Assembly (NCBI GenBank): GCA_012719125.1
Contig: JAAYAY010000201.1
Coordinates: forward strand, 1 to 62,527
Length of the DNA: 62,527 nt
Reading direction: 5' to 3'
From: Planctomycetaceae bacterium
GTDB lineage: Bacteria; Planctomycetota; Planctomycetia; Pirellulales; Thermoguttaceae
Shown: one piece after another, positions 54,201 through 61,511 of the stretch
Position numbering within the stretch: the first letter of the stretch is position 1
Layout of the letters: each line of letters starts with the position of its first letter
Made by a program: the position numbers and the translations under genes
Notes under the pieces: model-generated
Told to the model about the DNA's origin: nothing
The model's database searches: none
The model's input: the letters and a program-made list of their open reading frames with translations, nothing else

Positions 54201-54879
54201 CAAGAGTTACCGCTATGTCGTGCGGGCCGTGAACCGGCGGGGGATCGAAAGCGGACCGAGCCATGTCGTCGAAGCGGCGGTGGCGGCAATTCCCGGTCCT
54301 GTCTTTGTGGCGCCGCTGGCCGAGAGTTCTGACGCCGCTCTTCTCGACGGGGCGACTCTTCCGGGGGCAGGCCACGGCAAAGTGCGGTGGCAGGACTCTT
54401 CGCTCGACGTTTGTGCCGGTGGATTCCTCACCTATCCCAACGACGGGCGATTCGATCTCTCGCAACCGCTGTCCGTCGAGTGTTGGGTTTGCTTCGAGCA
54501 GCGGACCCAGATGCCTGTCGTCGTCAGTTGCGGCCATTGGCGCCAGGCGGGCTGGTTCTTGCAGTGGCTGGGAAATTCGTGGCGCTGGCACGTGGGCGGC
54601 GTCGACTGCGACGGGGGCAGGCCCGAGACGGGCAAGTGGCTGCACATGGCCGGTACGTATGACGGCACGACCGCCCGCGTCTACCAGGACGGCAAGCTGC
54701 TCGCCGAGACCTCCGGGGCTTTCAACACGGCCCCTTGGCCGGGCGAACTCCACGTGGGGCAATACAGCGGGGGGCCGAACGCCGATTTTCAGGTGAACGG
54801 GCAGATCCGGGGGGTGAAGGTTTATCATCGGGCGCTGAACCCGGAAGAGATTACCGCGGCCGCGAGTGAGGGCCGCTGA
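51226..54879 (+). CDS. HzsA-related exported protein with beta-propeller and three haem motifs
   Basis: 1217 residues; AGGGA about 10 nt before ATG 51226, signal peptide about 1-25 (LLGTLLLLPGLVVA|DE). Residues about 60-460 form a TolB/WD40-like propeller (YPAYLPDDRIVFLSTRP, FDPAVLPDGRILFGRWEYVD). Cytochrome c motifs follow: C504-IG-C507-H508, C556-VR-C559-H560 and C694-LE-C697-H698. A fibronectin III-like segment lies at about 960-1055 and a LamG/concanavalin-like domain at about 1060-1215. Propeller plus two-haem architecture is that of hydrazine synthase alpha (HzsA) and its many non-anammox relatives, so redox activity is likely but hydrazine chemistry is not implied. The acceptor is unknown. 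Confidence 0.65.
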   Translation: MNRLIRIVGTFLLGTLLLLPGLVVADEAVPNADAEMRSLLDAPLLFTKRHSYSGIHIYDTYYKWPPGGGGIYVLENPSAPRDQWRIRAVIDPDTSETLGFGVYDEPELSWDATRILFTFKGEPEGSTSIYEIGVDGRGLRLVSNPECTLACYQGRNGGQHDVYPAYLPDDRIVFLSTRPSGLVPCNNTGVAILHVMNADGSDMQPISVNNVNEFDPAVLPDGRILFGRWEYVDKNALTIQSLWSMNPDGTQETAFYANNMVFPEAILDARPVPGTHLIVGTFAKHNSTPRGSIALVDPRLGKNDPKAIENLEHPENPTCDTGDSCEPWPVTADVFLYSGRVAGDARNAIRMINRGGRQIALVSDPEICLHSPMLVKPRRRPIAIADVVDRSAPTGRFFLQDIYKGLTGVERGEVKHLRVIEETSRVSGSTMGGSPYNQTFLVSAALAFGAKNYLGIVPVAEDGSAYFEVPAGRAVYLQALDAEGRLVQSMRTFVQASPGTTRSCIGCHEHKYSTSAAVSEAANLAGRQPDQLQPESWGSGYVDYPSRVQPVLDKHCVRCHGGPEGIAAGMDLSGGWTEHFSISYENLANRRETQLIAYWIAGIDCMNGTAPWSSQIFAPRQHGSGAAPLADLLVEGHDGYIADMTRTERDLLMAWIDSNGLYHGTWDETAAGCAIKEWKSMQAALVREMQSAGCLECHGNGGKIAFIENDWINLQRPEWSRILRAPLAKDGEGFGLASCRDRKIDPRRQRIHLLWKGYAHAVQPPEAFPKNEVLAPDPSGQPVVSFASTEDEHYRRMLAIIRGARDVALADPRVDMPGAEVMAGTCRTFRSPPVPAFAPKPIAEPDGDGVVQVSWEVSAATIGLEAELHRASRAHFAPSDETRLVRTALGHFEDRDAPQGEQHYALVLCSPLKRSLPAYAAVAVPAPQPAPAPAGLQVVSAMASVRLQWAAPAAPVSGYHVERAPAGTDDFRRVTETPVRLPSFIDGRVEADKSYRYVVRAVNRRGIESGPSHVVEAAVAAIPGPVFVAPLAESSDAALLDGATLPGAGHGKVRWQDSSLDVCAGGFLTYPNDGRFDLSQPLSVECWVCFEQRTQMPVVVSCGHWRQAGWFLQWLGNSWRWHVGGVDCDGGRPETGKWLHMAGTYDGTTARVYQDGKLLAETSGAFNTAPWPGELHVGQYSGGPNADFQVNGQIRGVKVYHRALNPEEITAAASEGR

Positions 54880-55032
54880 GACGTGGATGGGTTGTGGGTG
54901 TCAATTTGCCCCCGGCGTGCTACACTGAAGGTGTCAATGAGGTGGCGACTCCGACGACCGGTCGGTCCATGTGTTATTTCGAGATTGCGGCGTGTTTCGT
55001 CGCCTCAGAGATCAAGAACGATTGGAGCGACC

Positions 55033-55254
55033 ATGAAAAAACATCTCACCGCGATCATCCGACGCGAAGACGACGGGTTTGTCTCGCTCTGCCCGGAACT
55101 GGACATTGCCAGCCAGGGCGACACGATCGAAACCGCTCGCGAGAATCTCCGAGAGGCTTTGGAGTTGTTCTTTGAGTGCGCCTCACGCGAAGAGGTCGAG
55201 CAATCGTTGGGTGGCGATGTGTTCGTGACTTGGGTTGACGTAGCCGTTGCCTGA
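55033..55254 (+). CDS. HicB-family antitoxin-like protein
   Basis: 73 residues; GGAGCG 4-9 nt before ATG 55033 (the upstream frame to 54883 is not credible). The compact ferredoxin-like HicB fold is visible in TAIIRREDDGFVSLCPELDI and ASQGDTIETARENLREALEL; the DNA-binding C-terminal part found in longer HicB proteins is absent. HicB neutralises the HicA mRNA interferase. Here no intact hicA is present on either side; a short ATG frame overlapping the stop may be a decayed hicA. It may be a solitary regulator or a relic. Confidence 0.75.
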   Translation: MKKHLTAIIRREDDGFVSLCPELDIASQGDTIETARENLREALELFFECASREEVEQSLGGDVFVTWVDVAVA

Positions 55255-55326
55255 ATGACTTGTTCTCCAAGGCGTCGAACGGTTTCAGGTAGGTGGTTCT
55301 CGATACGGAGTATTTGCCGATAGACC
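55255..55326 (+). pseudogene. Possible decayed hicA
   Basis: ATG immediately after the hicB stop opens only 23 codons (SPRRRTVSGR), resembling the start of some HicA proteins; a second frame has FQVGGSRYGVF, faintly like GF..GSHxxY. Very short and weak. Confidence 0.2.
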
Positions 55327-55518
55327 ATTCCCCTGTCGTACTATTCCCTTGTCAGACTGAATGACAGGGGATTGGACGACAAGGGAATGTTTGCGAATGT
55401 CGCGGGCCCTTATTCACGGGATCCAGATCCGTTGCAGCGGATTGGCATCTGTGTACCGGGGCGGATATGGTAGGTGCGGTGTCGGGAAACCACTCAGCGA
55501 TTTCTGGAGAGTGCCGTC

Positions 55519-55878
55519 ATGCCTGAGTCCCCACCTCCAGGTTTCGCCTCGCGTTTGGCACTGCTTCTCATGCTGTTTCTGCTGTTCACATATCTCGTGG
55601 CGATTCCTGGAAGTTGGATGCCGCCCGGCTGGTTCGCCTTGGTTGTTCTGCCGATTGTCCCGCCAATGTTCCTGGGCGCCCTTCTTGGTGACGGAGCGAC
55701 CGGGTTTGCGATGGGAGGCATCTTCTCGGTGGCGTGGCTCCCGGCCATTCTGATCGGGGCATGCAACTGGTGCCGGAAGCCCAAGCACCTGATCCTCGCC
55801 GGAGTGGTCCTGGGGATTGTCAACGGACTCATGGCCCGTTGGTGTCTCTTTCTCGTTCACGCTTATGCGATTACGTGA
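55519..55878 (+). CDS. Small multi-pass membrane protein
   Basis: 119 residues; ATG 55519 with GAGAG about 9 nt upstream, preferred over the frame start at 55474. Four hydrophobic segments: about 10-30 (LALLLMLFLLFTYLVAIPGS), 37-57 (WFALVVLPIVPPMFLGALLG), 59-79 (GFAMGGIFSVAWLPAILIGA) and 88-115 (HLILAGVVLGIVNGLMARWC). No family is recognised. It may be a hydrophobic partner or transport-related protein. It is convergent with nikR, 46 nt away. Confidence 0.55.
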   Translation: MPESPPPGFASRLALLLMLFLLFTYLVAIPGSWMPPGWFALVVLPIVPPMFLGALLGDGATGFAMGGIFSVAWLPAILIGACNWCRKPKHLILAGVVLGIVNGLMARWCLFLVHAYAIT

Positions 55879-55923
55879 ACTCCCTTCTCCATCAGCGTCC
55901 ACCCATCCTGGGTTCTCTCACTG

Positions 55924-56337
55924 TCATCCCCCTTCGGCGGATGCCATGACCAGTTCGCCCTTGAAGATCCCCTTGAGGCCGCGGAGTCGGGCGGCGATGT
56001 TCTGGAGCCGTTTGGCCGGGCCGCGGAGGACGATCACTTCGAGGCACAGATCGTGAGCCAGGTGGGCGTGGAGGACGGAGATGATCAGGTCGGTGTTGTC
56101 GTGCTGCAGGTCCATCAACTGGTCGCGGAGTTGGGTCCGGTGATGGTCGTAGACGAGGGTCAGGGTGCCCGCCACTTCGTGGGAACCCGTTTCCCAGGCC
56201 TGACGGGTGAGTTTGTCGCGAATCAATTGCCGGACGGCCTCGCTGCGTGTGGCGAACTTCTCCTCTTTGCAGAAGCGATCGAACTGATCGAGAAGGTCGT
56301 CCTCGACCGACACGGAAAAACGCACAATCTCACTCAC
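55924..56337 (-). CDS. nikR: Nickel-responsive regulator NikR
   Basis: 137 residues. An N-terminal ribbon-helix-helix (MSEIVRFSVSVEDDLLDQFD) binds DNA, and the C-terminal ACT-like domain carries the nickel ligands His79, His90, His92 and Cys98, matching the H-HxH-C set of NikR (VLHAHLAHDLCLEVIVLRG). It represses nickel uptake genes when nickel is abundant. Length fits the family (about 130-140). No nickel transporter or urease/hydrogenase gene is adjacent; its targets must lie elsewhere. It is divergent from the STAS gene. Confidence 0.92.
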   Translation of the reverse strand: MSEIVRFSVSVEDDLLDQFDRFCKEEKFATRSEAVRQLIRDKLTRQAWETGSHEVAGTLTLVYDHHRTQLRDQLMDLQHDNTDLIISVLHAHLAHDLCLEVIVLRGPAKRLQNIAARLRGLKGIFKGELVMASAEGG

Positions 56338-56602
56338 GGTTCTGCTCCCAACTCGACGGACATTGCCCAGGCTGCCTTGCCATGTTCGCCCGCACCGGCC
56401 GATCGGTCAATGGGTCCCCCCCTATTCAGCCGGCCTGCTTTCGGACCAGATTGGCCCGTCGAAACACGGTGTTTTCAACCGGTCTAGCCCCACACAGCCC
56501 ACTCACTTGCATCGAGTTTGGGCTGAGGTTAGATTCGTGGTGGCAGAACGGTTGTTTTGGCCGCCCGCGGCGATTTGGCCTGGACATTCTTGGAGCGAAC
56601 TC

Positions 56603-56956
56603 GTGGCTGATTACGAGATGTTTGACGTTACCGATATCGACGGTGTCATGGTCCTTCGGTTGCGCGTTCGTGAACTGGACGAAACCAAGCTCCAGCGGCT
56701 GACCCGGGAACTTGGGGAGGTTGCGGAAGAGCCGCAGCGAAGGCGCTTTGTTGTCGACTTGGGTGAGGTCTCATTCCTCACCAGCACGGGGATCGGGGCC
56801 ATGATTGCCCTGCAGAAGAAGGTTCAGGCTGGCGGCGGCGTGCTGAAACTGTGCGGTCTCAACCCGGATATCCGTTCGCTGTTCACCATCACCCAGGTCG
56901 ATCGGCTTTTCGACATCCAGGCCGATGCCGACGAGGCGGTGAAGAGCTTTTCGTAG
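56603..56956 (+). CDS. STAS-domain anti-sigma factor antagonist
   Basis: 117 residues. GTG 56603 is chosen because GGAG lies about 8 nt upstream and the fold begins immediately (ADYEMFDVTDIDGVMVLRLR); the frame itself is open from 56363 with no domain. The STAS pattern is FVVDLGEVSFLTSTGIGAMI, whose serine corresponds to the phosphorylated Ser of SpoIIAA. Such proteins bind an anti-sigma kinase and release a sigma factor. No partner kinase gene is adjacent. The downstream DUF1559 gene is convergent, 4 nt away. Confidence 0.8.
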   Translation: MADYEMFDVTDIDGVMVLRLRVRELDETKLQRLTRELGEVAEEPQRRRFVVDLGEVSFLTSTGIGAMIALQKKVQAGGGVLKLCGLNPDIRSLFTITQVDRLFDIQADADEAVKSFS

Positions 56957-56960
56957 GGTC

Positions 56961-57887
56961 CTACCGGGGCACATCTCCTGCCGCCCGCGTGAACAACGAG
57001 ACGAACGTCTCGGCGTCGATGGTTTCGGAGTGGAAGTGAACGGTTCCGTCTCCGTACAGGAAATTCGCCCCGCCGGGATGGAAACTGTAGATTTCGTTGC
57101 GGTTGCTGCAGTTGAACATTTGTGAGCCGTTGCAGACCTCGTGGATCCAGAATTCGGCGTCGGAGCTGGCCCACTCGGCGCCGGAGATGGGCTCTTTCGG
57201 GCTGGCGTCGGGGTCCCCGCGCCGGCCGTGCTGGAGATACTTCAGGGGCCGGCCCGAGCATTCGAACAGCATGAACGTGTTCGAGAGGCCGTCGCGGACG
57301 GCGGCGACGGTCGATGGGCCTTCCCCGAAGGGTTGGAACAGGTTGTACCAATTCCCGCGATCGGAGATCACTCCGGCCGCGACCAGGGGACGGGAAATCG
57401 AGCGGTCGATGTTTTCGCAGGTAGCGTAATCCGTGGCGAAGTAGCGACGGTTTCCGCATGTCCGATCAGCCGGCGCCGTGGGGCAGAGAAAGGTTGCGAT
57501 CTCGTTCTCGCGTGCCGGCCGGTTTTTGGTGGAACTCCAGTTTGTGTTCCAGTCGTAGCGGTCGTAGATAGCCTGCTGCTCCAGGTAGGGCAGAAGGAAC
57601 GTCAGCAGGTTATGATCCGGGTCTTCCGTTTTCGGCATGGGAAGGACCCGATGGACCGACTCGTAATTCAGGATTGCCAGGCCGATCTGTTTGAGGTGAT
57701 TCTTGCACTGCATCCGCCTGGCCGCCTCGCGGGCGGCCTGGACTGCGGGCAGCAGAAGGGCGATCAGGACGCCGATAATCGCGATCACCACCAGCAGTTC
57801 CACCAGAGTGAAGGCCGATCGGCCCGTTTCCTTTTGCCCACGTTGCCGCGAGCGACCGTGGAAGTACGATTTCGTCACGCACTCCAT
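56961..57887 (-). CDS. Second DUF1559 protein
   Basis: 308 residues. After about 24 residues comes the prepilin-like segment FTLVELLVVIAIIGVLIALLLPAVQAAREAARRMQC, then DUF1559 features (HLKQIGLAILNYESVHRVLP, SNTFMLFE) and near the end SFHPGGANFLYGDGTVHF. The positively charged stretch before the segment (GRSRQRGQKETGRS) fits a leader removed by a prepilin peptidase. Independent of the first copy at 32.7 kb, from which it is clearly diverged. Its promoter was not identified; the 154-nt upstream region shared with obgE shows no clear hexamers. Confidence 0.92.
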   Translation of the reverse strand: MECVTKSYFHGRSRQRGQKETGRSAFTLVELLVVIAIIGVLIALLLPAVQAAREAARRMQCKNHLKQIGLAILNYESVHRVLPMPKTEDPDHNLLTFLLPYLEQQAIYDRYDWNTNWSSTKNRPARENEIATFLCPTAPADRTCGNRRYFATDYATCENIDRSISRPLVAAGVISDRGNWYNLFQPFGEGPSTVAAVRDGLSNTFMLFECSGRPLKYLQHGRRGDPDASPKEPISGAEWASSDAEFWIHEVCNGSQMFNCSNRNEIYSFHPGGANFLYGDGTVHFHSETIDAETFVSLFTRAAGDVPR

Positions 57888-58042
57888 GAGGCTCTTCCCC
57901 CGTCGAGATCATGCTTGCTTGGTTGACGACTGGGGGCATTGTAGGGGACTCTCTATGGTAATGGAAGTACCCGCCCAGGAAATCCACAGATAAACACCCC
58001 ACAAAATGCATATCCGAGGGCGGGGTGGGCGGGCCGTGGGGC

Positions 58043-59041
58043 CTACCAGGCTTTCGGCGGGTTGAGCAGGATCGCGATGGCGCCGACGAGTTGATTGAGG
58101 CCTTGGCCGGTGACCGCCGAGATCAACAGCACGTTACCGTCGGCGACTTCGGCCAGTTTGCGGCGAATCTCGGCTGCGCCCGGCAGGTCGGCCTTGGTGA
58201 CCACGGCGATTTCCGGGCGAGAGCCTAGCCCGGGATCGAATGCCACGAGTTCCCGGCGAATTGCCTGGTAGTTGGCGATAGGGTCGGTTTCGTCGGCGGG
58301 CGCCGGTTCGACCAGATGGACGAGGATTCCCGCCCTTTGGACGTGGCGAAGGAATTCGTGTCCCAGACCCGCCCCTTCGTGGGCCCCCTCAATCAACCCC
58401 GGCACGTCGGCCATGATGAACGACCGGTCGAAATCGATCTGAACTCGTCCCAGGTTGGGGTACTTCGTCGTGAAGGGATAAGGCGCAATTTCCGGCCGGG
58501 CACGGGAGAGGCGGCTCAGCAGGGTGCTCTTGCCGGCATTCGGCTTGCCGATCAGTCCCACGTCGGCGATGATCTTCAGTTCCAGGCGGATCAGGCGGAC
58601 CTCGGATTCGCCGCCGGGCGTTGACTGTCTTGGAGTGCGGTTGGTTGCCGACTTGAACCGCAGATTCCCCTTACCGCCCTTTCCCCCCCGTGCGATGACC
58701 AACTCATCGTCTTCGTCCTTGAGGTCTTTGATCACGAAGCCCCGTTCTGCGTCGATTACGACGGTGCCGGGCGGGACGTCGATCCTGAGGTCCTCAGCCG
58801 AGGCGCCGTGTCGCTGAGCACCCTCGCCCGGCTGGCCGCTCTTGGCCTTCCAGTGCTTGTGGTGGGCGAGTGCCGCCAGACTGTTGACGCCGCTCTTCGC
58901 GCGCAGGATGACACTTCCGCCGTCGCCGCCGTCACCGCCGTCCGGCCCACCGCGGGGCACGTACTTCTCTCGCCGAAAGCTGACGCACCCGTCGCCCCCT
59001 TTGCCCGATTCCACGCGGATTTCCACTTCGTCGACAAACAT
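58043..59041 (-). CDS. obgE: GTPase Obg
   Basis: 332 residues. ATG 59041 starts [20 protein letters not shown], the conserved glycine-rich Obg fold (about 1-155; [13 protein letters not shown]), followed by the G domain: [12 protein letters not shown] (G1), PYPFTT (G2), [12 protein letters not shown] (G3), TKAD (G4), SAVTG (G5). No C-terminal extension beyond about 330. Obg acts in late assembly of the large ribosomal subunit. rpmA lies upstream on the same strand, but a terminator-like hairpin stands between them. Confidence 0.96.
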   Translation of the reverse strand: MFVDEVEIRVESGKGGDGCVSFRREKYVPRGGPDGGDGGDGGSVILRAKSGVNSLAALAHHKHWKAKSGQPGEGAQRHGASAEDLRIDVPPGTVVIDAERGFVIKDLKDEDDELVIARGGKGGKGNLRFKSATNRTPRQSTPGGESEVRLIRLELKIIADVGLIGKPNAGKSTLLSRLSRARPEIAPYPFTTKYPNLGRVQIDFDRSFIMADVPGLIEGAHEGAGLGHEFLRHVQRAGILVHLVEPAPADETDPIANYQAIRRELVAFDPGLGSRPEIAVVTKADLPGAAEIRRKLAEVADGNVLLISAVTGQGLNQLVGAIAILLNPPKAW

Positions 59042-59074
59042 GGGCACTCGACCGACAATGCAAGGCAAGCGGAG

Positions 59075-59113
59075 GCAAAAACAAAAGGGAATGGCTTCTT
59101 TGGAGCCATCCCC
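59075..59113 (-). terminator. Intrinsic terminator between rpmA and obgE
   Basis: Minus strand: GGGGATGGCT, loop CCAAAGA, AGCCATTCCC (10-bp stem, one wobble), then TTTTGTTTTT. It lies after the rpmA stop and before obgE, so it would end or attenuate transcription ahead of obgE. Confidence 0.85.
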
Positions 59114-59181
59114 TCGCAATACGGATTCATCGGTCAGGTGTCAGCGGCCCTGCCAGTGGAGCGGGCGCTCGACTGCCGGCC

Positions 59182-59433
59182 TCAGTTGGCGGACTCGACT
59201 ACGCTGACCCGTCGGCCTTCGCGATCGAACATGACCGTTCCGTCAACCAAGGCGTAGATGGTGTAGTCGTTCCCCATGCCGACGCCCTTGCCGGGATGGA
59301 ACTTCGTCCCCACCTGGCGAACGATGATGCTCCCGGCCTGAACCTGCTGTCCGCCGAATCGCTTCACGCCGCGGCGCTGGGCGTTCGAGTCGCGGCCGTT
59401 CCGGCTGGAACCTTGTCCTTTCTTATGTGCCAT
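59182..59433 (-). CDS. rpmA: 50S ribosomal protein L27
   Basis: 83 residues: [40 protein letters not shown] and [20 protein letters not shown] are the standard L27 sequence. Length is typical (about 85). It sits near the peptidyl-transferase centre. The usual neighbour, rplU (L21), is not upstream: the 270 nt above hold no gene and the next ORF is unrelated. Confidence 0.97.
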   Translation of the reverse strand: MAHKKGQGSSRNGRDSNAQRRGVKRFGGQQVQAGSIIVRQVGTKFHPGKGVGMGNDYTIYALVDGTVMFDREGRRVSVVESAN

Positions 59434-59703
59434 TTCAGCTTCCTCACCATGTATTCAATCGGACGTCATCGCGGACCAGCCAAGCCGCCAAGGCTTTGAC
59501 AGCGGCTGGCTTCCGGAAATCTGCCGCGCGGGACAGGGCTTGGGTCACTCGCCCCCTCCTATTGGGAGTGGGGTAAGGAGATCCAACACAAAAGGACTCC
59601 GCTTCTCGCGTGGCGAAGCCCTCAACGGCCCGGCATCCATTTCGGCACCGAGCCCTCCCTTCAAGAACGGAATCCCGTCAATTCATCGAGGGAAACCTAT
59701 TTT
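59434..59703. other. Intergenic region upstream of rpmA
   Basis: 270 nt with no gene on either strand. This is where rplU would normally be found; I see no L21-like sequence in it. Confidence 0.5.
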
Positions 59704-60597
59704 TTAGCGGTAAACCCACGCGTAGTCAACCTGTCCGGGAATCCCGTATCGGATTTCGCTCTCCATCTCATCATACTCGTCGCCGGGACGCCAAAAATTC
59801 AGTCTGAGCGTCTTGCGCTGGAAGGTTCTCCCTTTCGCAATCGGATCCACTCCCGGACGGTACTCTTCGGGCCGGTCCTGCCAGCGATAGGCGTTGGTCA
59901 GCCCGCCCACGTAGAGTGAGAAGAAATCGACACGTGGGTCGATATTCTCCCACATGGCCACGCCCCACCGAGTCTCGCCGACCGCGATCTCCGTCTTAGG
60001 CATGGTTTGGGTGGTGAACAGTTTCTGACCTATTCTCTCGCGGGTTGCGATTGGTCCAAGAGCGAGCGGCACGACGCATTCGGGGTATTCTCGGTCGATC
60101 TCCGCGTCTTGGGCAAAGAGAGTGAAATCGGGAATGAAACGAACCGGTTTCTGGATCGGCTCAACCTTGAAGGTCTCATCCGCTTGCTCGACGGACGTCA
60201 GCCCGTCGCCACGATTGGTCACGGAGTACAACAGATACCAGACAAGCCGTCGCTTCATGTGCCCATCAGCTTGGGGAATGTCGATCCAAACCATTCGCAC
60301 CGACTGCTTGAAACTGAATTGCAGGTACCAGATATCGCGGCGAAAGCGGACGTTCTTCGCGAAATCGAAGCCGGCGTCCGCTCGAGTCAGTTCCATGATG
60401 TCGGTCTGACTGACCGTGTCGGTTGCCTGAATGTCCGGCGGGATGGTGACCATCACTCCCGGCGCCAGTCGCCGCGGAACCGTCGCATTCTCTGCCGATG
60501 GTCCAGCTTGCCCAAACGACGGGCAAGCCAAGATGGCGGTGAGTAGGGCTACCATGAGGCTGGTTCGACGGGAGCGCATGGATGCAGTAGTCTTCAT
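59704..60597 (-). CDS. Exported protein of unknown function
   Basis: 297 residues. Signal peptide about 10-30 (TSLMVALLTAILACPSFGQA). The mature protein is beta-rich, with a conserved-looking C-terminus (DEYDEMESEIRYGIPGQVDY, closing in AWVYR) that I recall from other planctomycetes near housekeeping genes. No catalytic motif. ATG 60597 is chosen for the signal peptide; the upstream SD is poor. A promoter with good hexamers lies 47-76 nt upstream. It may be an envelope protein; the function is unknown. Confidence 0.65.
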   Translation of the reverse strand: MKTTASMRSRRTSLMVALLTAILACPSFGQAGPSAENATVPRRLAPGVMVTIPPDIQATDTVSQTDIMELTRADAGFDFAKNVRFRRDIWYLQFSFKQSVRMVWIDIPQADGHMKRRLVWYLLYSVTNRGDGLTSVEQADETFKVEPIQKPVRFIPDFTLFAQDAEIDREYPECVVPLALGPIATRERIGQKLFTTQTMPKTEIAVGETRWGVAMWENIDPRVDFFSLYVGGLTNAYRWQDRPEEYRPGVDPIAKGRTFQRKTLRLNFWRPGDEYDEMESEIRYGIPGQVDYAWVYR

Positions 60598-60643
60598 GGG
60601 AGAGATTCGCCTGGGGAAAGACAGGACGCGTCGAATGTAATTC

Positions 60644-60673
60644 AGTATAGTTAGGCAAAACTGTGACCGTCAA
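60644..60673 (-). promoter_or_regulatory. Promoter of the exported hypothetical gene
   Basis: TTGACG (60668-60673), 18-nt spacer, TATACT (60644-60649), on the minus strand, about 47 nt upstream of the ATG at 60597. Confidence 0.6.
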
Positions 60674-61290
60674 GGAAAACGTCCCCTCTACGAGGTGGGT
60701 TCGTCTCATTTCTGCAGGCATTAGCAATCGAGCCGGTGTCACAGTCTGCCCAGGCCGCACAATCGCGCCAAGACGGGTTGGCGAGATAAGAACTTCCGGA
60801 ATAGTCCGCATTTCCGCCAAGACTGAATCAGGATAATTGCGATAAATAGAACAGATAAGAAGGATGGGTGCCTTCTGAAAAATGGCGTGAGATTGCCGGA
60901 TTGAGGCGACTGACAACGTCTCCTCCGGCAGGTCCCTTGTGTGCTGGCAAGTGGCCAACATGGAGGACGTTCGTTCCGGCAGATTCGCGGAAATCGGGGC
61001 TGCTTCCCCCGAGCGGTGTCTGGGTCACTACTTTCCGCCTCTGCCGTTTGTCCTCGGAACTCGCGTCCAACGAGCCCGCGGAGACGACCCGACGCCGACC
61101 CTCGAGGCCCGGCGTGGTGCCGTCTTCCGCGGAGTCTCGTGATCTCTTGTGAGAGGAAGTGTCGCGTTTTCGGTGCTGTGGGCGACACCAGCGCGATTTT
61201 CGCGACGAACTTGTCTTCCGACGCGCATTGCCCCCCGCTGCAGGGGAGGTGGCAACCTCGAGAGAGACGTGGAAAGACTCCCCAGTTTGC

Positions 61291-61319
61291 TTGATATTCC
61301 CAGACAAGCGAATTAGGAT
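61291..61319 (+). promoter_or_regulatory. Candidate promoter of the TPR/repeat protein
   Basis: TTGATA (61291-61296), 17-nt spacer, TAGGAT (61314-61319), about 193 nt upstream of ATG 61512, leaving a long leader. Confidence 0.4.
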
Positions 61320-61511
61320 TGGCATTAGCGCTTCCTCGCGGCTTGGGGAGCATGAAGAGCCGTTGACCCGCGAGGAGAAATCGGATTTTCTGTGCTCCTC
61401 GCCGGAGTCATGGTGGACAGGCGTCAGAGCGATTCGGGTGAGCTGGTGCATTTCAGCCTGGTTGGTTCGCCCGGTTGGGCCCACCGTTTCTGCTGGTAGG
61501 AGTCGGTTGTT

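Larger units (their letters stand above)
60598..61511. other. 900-nt intergenic region between divergent genes
   Basis: Holds the two promoters listed at 60644-60673 and 61291-61319. Several frames of 60-220 codons exist, but they show no signal peptide or family pattern. The centre (about 60850-61250) has no strong structure that I can see. Confidence 0.5.

Noticed and set aside
51226-54879. Calling this gene hydrazine synthase (anammox marker)
   Set aside because: The match is to the general architecture of HzsA-related proteins only; no hzsB or hzsC and no other anammox genes are present.
60739-61484. Minus-strand frames of 204 and 218 codons upstream of the last gene
   Set aside because: Two overlapping frames in different phases without signals or motifs; probably non-coding leader DNA.
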